From Pseudomonas serbica (lineage in GTDB: Bacteria; Pseudomonadota; Gammaproteobacteria; Pseudomonadales; Pseudomonadaceae): DNA of 64,000 nucleotides. The notes below the pieces were generated by a model. It did no database searches. It was given only the letters and a program-made list of their open reading frames with translations, and was not told where the DNA came from. The position numbers were made by a program, and so were the translations under genes. Of the stretch, positions 1 through 7,272 are shown piece by piece (position 1 is the first letter of the stretch; each line of letters begins with the position of its first letter). The stretch covers positions 248,001 to 312,000 of the forward strand of contig NZ_JAQIYM010000007.1 in the NCBI RefSeq assembly GCF_028823535.1, in the 5' to 3' direction.

Positions 1-285
1 GGCGGTTTTCGCGAACTGGATAACCAACAGGTCCACACCGTGGCGGGCGGCAAGGCCGGCGCAGCCTGGGTCACCGCAGGGTTGATCGGTGTGGCGCTGC
101 TCATCAACGTCATCGGTTTCGTGCTGTCCGCCGGGCTGCTGTTCGCCTGTTCGGCCCGCGGTTTTGGCAGTCGTCATCCACTGCGCGACCTGGCCATCGG
201 TATGGCCCTGACCCTGCCGATCTACTGGTTGTTCAATGCCGGGCTGGGGGTTTCCCTGCCGCCGCTGGTCAACGCCTGGATCTGA
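1..285 (+). CDS. tctB: TctB-family small membrane subunit of a tripartite tricarboxylate transporter (5' end missing)
   Basis: The reading frame is open from base 1 and ends at the TGA at 283-285, leaving 94 residues of the C-terminal part. Two or three hydrophobic segments are visible (around GLIGVALLINVIGFVLSAGLL and the segment MALTLPIYWLFNAGLG), as expected for the small four-helix TctB subunit. It lies 18 bases upstream of a clear TctA gene in the same direction, which is the standard tctB-tctA order. The periplasmic TctC binding protein is not in the window and would be expected further left. The assignment rests on the neighbour and the hydrophobic pattern rather than on a motif. Confidence 0.8.
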   Translation, partial: GGFRELDNQQVHTVAGGKAGAAWVTAGLIGVALLINVIGFVLSAGLLFACSARGFGSRHPLRDLAIGMALTLPIYWLFNAGLGVSLPPLVNAWI

Positions 286-303
286 TCCAAGGAGATCGAC
301 AGC

Positions 304-1812
304 ATGGACATTCTCGCCAGCCTGGCAATGGGCTTTTCCGCGGCGTTGACGCCGATCAACCTGCTGTGGGGTTTCATCGGCTGCCTGCTGGGCACCGCCA
401 TCGGTGTCTTGCCGGGCATCGGGCCGGCACTGACGGTGGCCTTGCTGCTGCCGATCACCGCCAAGGTCGATCCGACGGGCGCCCTGATCATGTTCGCCGG
501 GATCTACTACGGCGCGCAGTTCGGCGGTTCGACCACCTCGATCCTGCTCAACACGCCCGGAGAGTCGTCTTCCATGGTCACGGCCCTGGAAGGCAACCTC
601 ATGGCGCGCAATGGCCGGGCCGGGCCGGCGCTGGCGACGGCGGCGATTGGCTCCTTCGTCGCAGGCACCATTGCGACGGTGCTGCTGACCCTGTTCGCCC
701 CGGTCGTGGCCAGGCTGGCGTTGAATTTCGGCCCGGCGGAGTACTTCGCGATCCTGGTGCTGTCCTTCACCACCGTGTCGGCGGTGCTCGGCGCCTCGAT
801 GCTGCGTGGTTTCGCTTCACTGGGGATTGGCTTGACCATCGGCCTGATCGGCCTCGACTCGACATCCGGCATTGCCCGCTACACCCTGGGCGTGCCCGAA
901 CTGGTGGATGGCATCGAGGTGGTGCTGGTGGCGGTCGGTCTGTTCGCGGTGGGCGAGGCCCTGTACAGCCTGCTTTATCAAACCGAGCAAGCGGAAGGCC
1001 GGCACCGCCTGACGTCGTTGTGGATGACCCGTGCCGACTGGAAACGCTCGGTGCCGGCCTGGCTGCGGGGCACCCTGATTGGCTTCCCGTTTGGCTCGAT
1101 CCCGGCAGGCGGTGCGGAGATCCCGACCTTCCTGTCCTATTCCACCGAGCGCAAGCTGAGCAAGTACCCCAAGGAGTTTTCGGCCAACAAGGGCCAGGGC
1201 GCCATCGAAGGGGTGGCCGGCCCGGAAGCGGCCAACAATGCGAGCGCCACAGGCTCGCTGGTGCCGTTGCTGACCCTGGGCATACCGACGTCGGCGACGG
1301 CGGCGATCCTGTTGGCGGCGTTCCAGAACTACAACCTGCAACCGGGGCCGATGCTCTTCGAAACCTCCGCCGACCTGGTCTGGACCCTGGTGGCCTCGCT
1401 GTACATCGGCAACGTCATCCTGCTGGTATTGAACCTGCCGTTGGTGGGCCTGTGGGTCAAGCTGCTGCAGATCCCCCGGCCTTACCTGAACGCTGGAATC
1501 CTGGTGTTCGCCACCATCGGCGTGTACGGCATGCGCCATTCCTCCTTCGACCTGCTGCTGATGCTGGGGATCGGCTGGGCCGGGGTATTGATGCGGCGTT
1601 TCGATTTCCCGGTGGCGCCGGTGATCGTCGGCATGCTGCTGGGGCCGATGGCCGAAAAACAGTTGCGCAATGCCCTGTCGATCAGTGAGGGGGACTGGAC
1701 GATATTCCTGACCCAACCCATCTCGGCGGTGTTCATGGCCCTGACGCTGCTGGTGCTGGTGGTACCACCTCTGCTGCATGCGCGGGGGATCAAGTTGCAT
1801 GAAGATGACTGA
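304..1812 (+). CDS. tctA: TctA-family large permease subunit of a tripartite tricarboxylate transporter
   Basis: A 502-residue polytopic membrane protein, the usual TctA length. The family signature near residues 35-75 is clear: [15 protein letters not shown], then [20 protein letters not shown]; the repeat-related second signature is around [10 protein letters not shown] and [15 protein letters not shown] (residues 265-345). About a dozen hydrophobic helices are visible. The start ATG follows AAGGAG with 9-10 bases spacing. Together with TctB and a periplasmic TctC protein it would import a carboxylic acid using the ion gradient; the substrate cannot be read from the sequence. A REP pair follows the stop codon. 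Confidence 0.93.
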   Translation: MDILASLAMGFSAALTPINLLWGFIGCLLGTAIGVLPGIGPALTVALLLPITAKVDPTGALIMFAGIYYGAQFGGSTTSILLNTPGESSSMVTALEGNLMARNGRAGPALATAAIGSFVAGTIATVLLTLFAPVVARLALNFGPAEYFAILVLSFTTVSAVLGASMLRGFASLGIGLTIGLIGLDSTSGIARYTLGVPELVDGIEVVLVAVGLFAVGEALYSLLYQTEQAEGRHRLTSLWMTRADWKRSVPAWLRGTLIGFPFGSIPAGGAEIPTFLSYSTERKLSKYPKEFSANKGQGAIEGVAGPEAANNASATGSLVPLLTLGIPTSATAAILLAAFQNYNLQPGPMLFETSADLVWTLVASLYIGNVILLVLNLPLVGLWVKLLQIPRPYLNAGILVFATIGVYGMRHSSFDLLLMLGIGWAGVLMRRFDFPVAPVIVGMLLGPMAEKQLRNALSISEGDWTIFLTQPISAVFMALTLLVLVVPPLLHARGIKLHEDD

Positions 1813-1824
1813 GGTGTTGGTCCC

Positions 1825-1970
1825 CCTGTAGGAGCTGGCTTGCCAGCGAAGGCGCCCTGACAGCCGACCGATCTCGCACGGCCATACCCGATCCACAGCG
1901 GAATGTGTTCACGCACCCGATGAGGCCGGCTGGTAGGCCGCCTTCGCTGGCAAGCCAGCTCCTACAGGGA
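1825..1970. repeat. REP doublet (inverted pair)
   Basis: CCTGTAGGAGCTGGCTTGCC at 1825 and its reverse complement ending at about 1970 enclose ~100 bases. Two facing REP units like this are a REPIN-type element of Pseudomonas. The spacer carries GCCGACCGATCTCGC and related REP-family sequence. It lies between the convergent tctA and LysR genes and could also stabilise or terminate their messages. Confidence 0.9.
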
Positions 1971-2061
1971 ATCGGGTGTAGACGCGGGAGATGAATCGGC
2001 TGTCAGGACGCCATGGACGCGGCCTGGCTTTTCAGCGAAAGCTTGACCGGAAACAGCGTAT

Positions 2062-2946
2062 CTACAGGTCGCGGGCTGTTCCTACCTGCTCGCCAAACCA
2101 CTGCAAGATCGCCCCGCACGCCGGGTGCGCCGCCGCTGACGGCTGCAGGCACAGCGCGTAAATCCCCCAGGTCTTCAACGGCTCGCCAAACGGAATGACC
2201 AGCACGCCGCGTTCGATCGACTCGCCCGCCAAGGTCATGTCGGTCATGGCTACACCCAGCCCGCGCGCGGCGGCATCCAGCGCCAGTTCGTCGAGGTTGA
2301 AGGGAAGGTGGCGAAACTCGTCCAGTGACCTGCCGTCGTTGGCGGCCAGCCAATACCGCCAGTCGTTCCTGTCGCTCGAACGGTGCAATAGCGCAAAGCC
2401 GGCAAGGTCCTCCTGTGAGGCCAACCCCAGGCCGGGCGCACACACCGGCACCAGCGCTTCCTCGAACAGGGTCAGGCAATCCGCGGCCCTGGACGGTTCG
2501 GGCAGGTAGAGGATGTAGGCGTCGCTGTCGCTGGCCGGTTCCACCACCTCGGTGGCGACGGTCTCGATCGCCAGGGATACCTGTGGATGATGGCGGTAGA
2601 AATCACTCAGCCGGGGCAGCAGCCAGCGCACCGCCAATGACACGTGCATGCGGATGCGGAACGGGCGCTTTTGCGGAGCGATGCGGTCATCGAGGGCCTT
2701 GAGGTGTTCTAGGATGTGCCGCGCACTGGCTAGCACCTGTTCGCCTTCGGCTGTCAGCTGCAGGCTGCGGCTGGTCCTGATGAACATCGCGGTGCCGTAG
2801 TGACTCTCCAATTGCTGGATTTTGCGGCTCACGGCGCTTTGTGTCAGGCACAGCGTTTGTGCCGCCTGGGTGAAGCTGCCTGAATCTGCAACCTCGACCA
2901 GGGCCTGCAGGCCCTGTAGCGAGGGCATGTGGCGAATGTTATCCAT
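2062..2946 (-). CDS. LysR-family transcriptional regulator
   Basis: 294 residues, normal LysR length. The N-terminal winged helix-turn-helix is clear: SLQGLQALVEVADSGSFTQA, then TLCLTQSAVSRKIQQLE (residues 9-55). The remainder is the periplasmic-binding-protein-like effector domain. The ending TARDL and the pattern (RSLQLTAEGEQ) resemble the GcvA-type subgroup. It is transcribed away from the amine-oxidase-like gene at 3103, with 156 bases between the starts, so it most likely controls that gene and the binding protein after it. No strong Shine-Dalgarno is seen before the chosen ATG; an internal ATG at 2928 is possible. Confidence 0.9.
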   Translation of the reverse strand: MDNIRHMPSLQGLQALVEVADSGSFTQAAQTLCLTQSAVSRKIQQLESHYGTAMFIRTSRSLQLTAEGEQVLASARHILEHLKALDDRIAPQKRPFRIRMHVSLAVRWLLPRLSDFYRHHPQVSLAIETVATEVVEPASDSDAYILYLPEPSRAADCLTLFEEALVPVCAPGLGLASQEDLAGFALLHRSSDRNDWRYWLAANDGRSLDEFRHLPFNLDELALDAAARGLGVAMTDMTLAGESIERGVLVIPFGEPLKTWGIYALCLQPSAAAHPACGAILQWFGEQVGTARDL

Positions 2947-3102
2947 GCGTTTTCAGAATACCTGGATGATTTAATAACGTTGGTTGTCGTTGCGCTGTCC
3001 CTTTAGATTCTAGTCATGGCTTCCGTCATCTCCAATCACTCATGCAAATAGTGCATGCGGATGTCCGAGAGGCCGGCTCAAAGACAGTCTACGAGGTGAC
3101 GC

Positions 3103-4404
3103 ATGGAAAACGTATGTGGCTGGATTGCGCAAGCCGGGGACAGCCCGTTGCGCGACCCGCTCAAGGGCACGCAGCAGGCCGACTGGCTGGTGATCGGCGG
3201 CGGCATCACCGGGCTGTGTGCCGCGCACTCATTGGCGCAACTGCATCCCCAGGCACGCATCGTGGTGGTCGACCGCCAGCGCGCCGCGCAAGGTGCATCG
3301 GCGCGCAACTCGGGGTTCGTGGTCGCCCACGAGCATCCGAGCCATGCCGAGTTGCAGGGCACTGCGGGTTTCGCCGGCTACCAGGCCGATACCGCGATTG
3401 GCCGTGCCGCCAGCGACGAGGTGCGCAAGCGCATAACCCGGCACGGCATCGAATGCGACTTTCACGAATCGGGGTATTTCTTTGCGGTCAGCGATCCGCG
3501 CAAGTTGACCGAGGTCGAGGCCAAGCTGCAGACCTTGCGTGCGGTGGGTGCTTCTGCAGAGTTCCTGCGAGGTGAGCCGTTGCGCCAGAAACTGGGAACC
3601 GGGCATTACCAGGCGGCGATCTGGTGCGGCAATGGTAATGCGTTGCTGCAACCGGCGAAGTACGTCAAGGGGCTGCTCGATGCACTGCCGCCGCAGGTGA
3701 CCCTGTTTGAAAACACCGAGATCAGCAGTCTGCAGCGCCTGGGTAATGGACGTATCCGCGCCAGCGGCGCCCAGGGCTGCATCGAGGCCGGGCAAGTGCT
3801 GGTTTGCCTCAATGCCTTCATTCCCCGTTCCGGCATCAGTGACAGCGGCACCTTCGCCATGGAACTCAGCGCCAGCCTGACCCGGCCCCTGAGCGACGCA
3901 GAATTCCAGGCCCTTGGCGCCGTCGAGCCCTGGGGCGTGCTGTCGACCCGGCCCCTGGGGGCTACGGTGCGCCTGACCCCGGATCGACGGGTGATGATCC
4001 GCAACACCGCCGAATATCGCGCCCACGACTTGTCGCCCGGCGAACTGGCGACCCGACGCCAGCACCATGTCCTGGGTTTGCAGCGGCGTTTCCCGATGTT
4101 GGGCGCGCAGGACATCCAGTACACCTGGACAGGCCACCTCAGCGCTTCGCGCTCCGGGCAACCGTATTTCGCCAAGGTCGAGGAGGGCGTGTTCGCCGTG
4201 GCAGGGTGCAACGGCTCCGGCGTGGCGCGGGGCACGTTGTGGGGACGGCTGCTGGCGGAGCTGGCATCGGGTATCGACTCGCCGCTCCTGCAATCGGTGA
4301 TCGATCGCGCCCAGCCCGGCTGGCTGCCGCCCAAACCCTTGCTGGATATCGGTGCCATGCTGCGCATGCGCGTAGAGAAGGCCCGGGCCAGAAGCGAAAT
4401 CTAG
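3103..4404 (+). CDS. FAD-dependent oxidoreductase of the DAO family, PuuB-like (gamma-glutamylputrescine oxidase type)
   Basis: 433 residues, family length. The Rossmann FAD-binding motif is near the N-terminus: WLVIGGGITGLCAAHSLAQ (residues 28-46), followed by ARNSGFVV, typical of the DAO/PuuB/OrdL group. The C-terminal part holds the conserved WTGHLSASRSGQPYF and AGCNGSGVARGT segments of the flavin site. Family members oxidise amines such as gamma-glutamylputrescine or D-amino acids. The gene starts at ATG after GAGGTG. It is followed 52 bases later by a polyamine-type binding protein, which supports an amine substrate. The exact substrate is not determined. Confidence 0.87.
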   Translation: MENVCGWIAQAGDSPLRDPLKGTQQADWLVIGGGITGLCAAHSLAQLHPQARIVVVDRQRAAQGASARNSGFVVAHEHPSHAELQGTAGFAGYQADTAIGRAASDEVRKRITRHGIECDFHESGYFFAVSDPRKLTEVEAKLQTLRAVGASAEFLRGEPLRQKLGTGHYQAAIWCGNGNALLQPAKYVKGLLDALPPQVTLFENTEISSLQRLGNGRIRASGAQGCIEAGQVLVCLNAFIPRSGISDSGTFAMELSASLTRPLSDAEFQALGAVEPWGVLSTRPLGATVRLTPDRRVMIRNTAEYRAHDLSPGELATRRQHHVLGLQRRFPMLGAQDIQYTWTGHLSASRSGQPYFAKVEEGVFAVAGCNGSGVARGTLWGRLLAELASGIDSPLLQSVIDRAQPGWLPPKPLLDIGAMLRMRVEKARARSEI

Positions 4405-4456
4405 AACACCGCCTTGCCCCTACAACAAAAGCACTTCAACACGAAGGTGATCGAAC

Positions 4457-5545
4457 ATGCGCGTCAATACTGTTTCCCTGGTGGCACTGCTCTCTACGTT
4501 CAGCGTCGCCGCCTACGCCGATGAAACCGTGAACATTTCCAACTGGAACGGCTACATCGCCGACGACACCCTGGCCACGTTCAGCAAAGAAACCGGGATC
4601 AAGGCCACCTACGACATCCATGACAGCAACGAAGTGCTGGAATCGAAGTTGATGACCGGCAACACCGGGTATGACGTGGTCAGCCCGTCGAACCATTTCC
4701 TCTCGCGCCTGATCAAGGCCGGGGCCATCCAGAAACTCGACAGGAGCCAGCTGCCGGGCTGGAGCAACCTTGACCCGGTGCTGATGAAAAAGCTCGAGGT
4801 CAACGATCCCGGCAACCAGTACGGTTATCCCTACATGTGGGGCACCGCGGGCATTGGTTACAACGTCGAGAAGATCAAGGCGATCTTCGGCAACATCGAC
4901 GTCACCCGGTCCTGGAGCCTGTTTTTCGATGAGGCCAATATCAGGAAACTCAGCGAATGTGGCGTGGCGATCATCGACAACCCGACGCAAGTGCTGCCGA
5001 TCACCCTCAACTACCTGGGGTTGCCGCCCCACAGCCACGAGCCTGCCGACTACAAGAAAGCCGAACAGGCGCTGCTGAAGATCCGGCCTTACGTCCAGTA
5101 TTTCCACGCCTCCAAGTACATCAGCGACCTGGCCAACGGCAACGTCTGCGCGGTGATCGGCTTCAACGGCGACATCGTGCAGGCGGCCGCCAGTGCCAGG
5201 GAGGCGAACAACGGCATCGACATTGCCTATTCGATTCCGGATGAAGGCTCTACCCTGTGGTTCGACATGGTGGTCATGCCCAAGAGCGCGCCGCACCAGA
5301 AGAACGGCTACACCTACATGAACTACCTGCTGCAACCGCAGGTCATCGCCAACATCAGCAACAGCATCCACTACGCCAACCCCAACAGCGCCGCGGACGC
5401 CGAGGTGGTGCCGGCGGTGAAGCAGGACCTGGCGATCTACCCGCCCAAGTCGGTGATGGACAAGCTGTTCACGGTAGAAGACCTGCCAGCCTCCATCGCC
5501 CGCTTGACCACGCGGCTGTGGACCAAGTTGAAGACCAATACCTGA
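4457..5545 (+). CDS. periplasmic polyamine-binding protein of an ABC transporter, PotF/SpuD-like
   Basis: 362 residues with an N-terminal signal peptide (MRVNTVSLVALLSTFSVAAYA, cleavage near residue 21). The mature protein starts with VNISNWNGYIADDTLATF and contains DSNEVLESKLMTGNTGYDVV and YMWGTAGIGYN, close to PotF and SpuD/SpuE. These bind putrescine or spermidine in the periplasm. AAGGTG lies 8 bases before the ATG. No ATPase or permease gene accompanies it, so it must work with a transporter encoded elsewhere or act as a sensor. Likely cotranscribed with the oxidase upstream. Confidence 0.9.
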   Translation: MRVNTVSLVALLSTFSVAAYADETVNISNWNGYIADDTLATFSKETGIKATYDIHDSNEVLESKLMTGNTGYDVVSPSNHFLSRLIKAGAIQKLDRSQLPGWSNLDPVLMKKLEVNDPGNQYGYPYMWGTAGIGYNVEKIKAIFGNIDVTRSWSLFFDEANIRKLSECGVAIIDNPTQVLPITLNYLGLPPHSHEPADYKKAEQALLKIRPYVQYFHASKYISDLANGNVCAVIGFNGDIVQAAASAREANNGIDIAYSIPDEGSTLWFDMVVMPKSAPHQKNGYTYMNYLLQPQVIANISNSIHYANPNSAADAEVVPAVKQDLAIYPPKSVMDKLFTVEDLPASIARLTTRLWTKLKTNT

Positions 5546-5547
5546 TC

Positions 5548-5663
5548 GCTGGCAAGCCAGCTCCTACAGGATTTGCGGGGGCATGTTGAATGGGGGCATT
5601 ACGCGCATCTGTAGGAGCCGGCTTGCTGGCGATGCGATGGTGGTCGTTACGCCGCCATCGCTG
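5548..5663. repeat. REP elements, imperfect pair
   Basis: CGCTGGCAAGCCAGCTCCTACAGG at about 5548 and TGTAGGAGCCGGCTTGCTGG at about 5610, followed by a CGCCATCGCTGG remnant. The pair is in the opposite order to the one at 1825 and fills the gap between two convergent genes. Confidence 0.85.
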
Positions 5664-5676
5664 GCCGCAGGGTGAT

Positions 5677-6195
5677 TCAGGCGTCGATGGCCGGAAAATC
5701 GATGTCGGTCAGGGCGACGTTGTTCAGGTAGTTGGTCAGCGTTTGCGAGGCCACGTGGGCGATCACTTCGATGATCTTCGCGTCATCGATTCCGGCGGCG
5801 CGGGCCGCGGCGATTTGCTCGCTGTCCAGGTGACCACGGCTTTCGCTGATTTGCCGGGCGAGCAACGCATAGGCATCGAGCCGGCCTTCGCGGGCGCTGA
5901 GGATTTGCTGGCTGGAAAGCCCGGCCTTGCCGGCGAACAACGTGTGCGCCGCCAGGCAGTAGTCGCAGCCGTTGACCTGGGAGGTGGCGAGGAAAATCGC
6001 TTCCTTCTGCGCAGCGCTCAAAGATGTCTTGGCCAATGCCGCCGAGTTCTGCAGATACGAGGCCAGTACGGCGGGGGCGTGAGCCAGGACGCGGAACACA
6101 TTGGGCAGGAAACCGATTTTCTTCTGCACGCCGTCGAGCAAGGGGCGGGTGGTCTCGGTGGCGTGTTCCAGGCTGACAGGGATAATGCGTGACAT
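5677..6195 (-). CDS. carboxymuconolactone decarboxylase / AhpD-like protein
   Basis: 172 residues counted from the ATG at 6195, chosen because ACGGAGA lies 7 bases upstream; a longer in-frame extension to 6276 has no ribosome site. The AhpD-type redox motif is present as NGCDYCLAAHTL (CxxC followed by His). Members include alkylhydroperoxidase-like and peroxidase-related proteins that use the Cys pair. It is transcribed divergently from the AraC regulator at 6328, with 132 bases between the starts, so the two are probably a regulator-target pair. The physiological substrate is unknown. Confidence 0.88.
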   Translation of the reverse strand: MSRIIPVSLEHATETTRPLLDGVQKKIGFLPNVFRVLAHAPAVLASYLQNSAALAKTSLSAAQKEAIFLATSQVNGCDYCLAAHTLFAGKAGLSSQQILSAREGRLDAYALLARQISESRGHLDSEQIAAARAAGIDDAKIIEVIAHVASQTLTNYLNNVALTDIDFPAIDA

Positions 6196-6327
6196 GGTGA
6201 TTCTCCGTAATGGATGCGCGAAGGGCGCTGGGTACGGAGTGAATGCTAGAGAGTCGGGTTGGCCTATTGGATGCAAATCGTCGAGGATATGCGACAGATC
6301 GTCCAGAACTGCTGCCGGAGGCCCTTC

Positions 6328-7140
6328 ATGGATCGCTTGTCCACATTGCTAGCGCATTTCGGCGTCAATGCCGGGACCTTTCACAGCGGTACCTTTTGCG
6401 GCACCACGGCGTTCGATGGCAGCCAGGCCTGCGGGCATCTGCATCTGCTCCAGGCGGGCGAAATCTCCCTCAGGCTCGCGGATGACCGTGAACTGCATCT
6501 TACGGAACCGACCCTGATTTTTTTTCCCCGGCCCTATCGTCATCGGCTGTTTGCCTCGCAGGAAAACGATACGCAGCTGGTGTGCGCGTCCCTGGACTTC
6601 GATGGCGGTGCGGGCAATGCCCTGGCCACGGCGCTACCGGATTATCTGGTGCTCAAACTGGAGGACATCCCGGCCTTGGCCGGCACTCTGCAATGGTTGT
6701 TCAACGAAGCCTTCGACGGAACCTGCGGCCGTGAGGCAGTGATGGATCGGCTGTTCGAGCTGGTGGTGATCCTGTTGTTGCGCCACCTCCTGAGCAGTCG
6801 AAATCAGCAGCCAGGGATGATGGCAGGCCTGGCCGATACGCGCCTGGCGCGCCCCTTGAACCTCATGCACGAGTCACCCGGCAAGGCCTGGAGCGTGGCC
6901 GAACTGGCGGTGGCGGCCAACATGTCCCGGGCCAGTTTCGCCGAGCACTTCAAGCGGGTGGTCGGGCAGGCCCCGGCGGATTATCTGCTCAGCTGGCGCA
7001 TCAGCCTGGCGCAGAAACGCCTGCGTGAAGGCAAGCCCATTGCCTTGATCGCCGAAGAGGTCGGTTATGAAAGCCCTTCGGCACTGGCCCGGGCGTTTCG
7101 GCGCAAGACCGGGGTCAGTCCGAGGCAATGGCGAGGCTGA
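6328..7140 (+). CDS. AraC-family transcriptional regulator (cupin sensor plus HTH)
   Basis: 270 residues from the ATG at 6328, preceded by CCGGAGG at 7 bases; earlier in-frame starts lack such a site. The N-terminal half is a cupin-like sensor (AraC_binding_2/cupin_6 type). The C-terminal ~100 residues hold two helix-turn-helix motifs: WSVAELAVAANMSRASFAEH and IALIAEEVGYESPSALARAF. This architecture is common next to AhpD-like or dehydrogenase genes in Pseudomonas. Likely target is the divergent AhpD-like gene. Confidence 0.9.
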   Translation: MDRLSTLLAHFGVNAGTFHSGTFCGTTAFDGSQACGHLHLLQAGEISLRLADDRELHLTEPTLIFFPRPYRHRLFASQENDTQLVCASLDFDGGAGNALATALPDYLVLKLEDIPALAGTLQWLFNEAFDGTCGREAVMDRLFELVVILLLRHLLSSRNQQPGMMAGLADTRLARPLNLMHESPGKAWSVAELAVAANMSRASFAEHFKRVVGQAPADYLLSWRISLAQKRLREGKPIALIAEEVGYESPSALARAFRRKTGVSPRQWRG

Positions 7141-7272
7141 CGGGGCCTGCGCATGTTGACCGGCGCACTGGCGGGCCATGGCAGCTGTGCTAGCTTCTTG
7201 GGGGGGAATCTCCGGATTGCGAGCCTCCCGTCGTGTCTACCTCGTACAGGCCCTGGGGAGTTGATCAATAAT

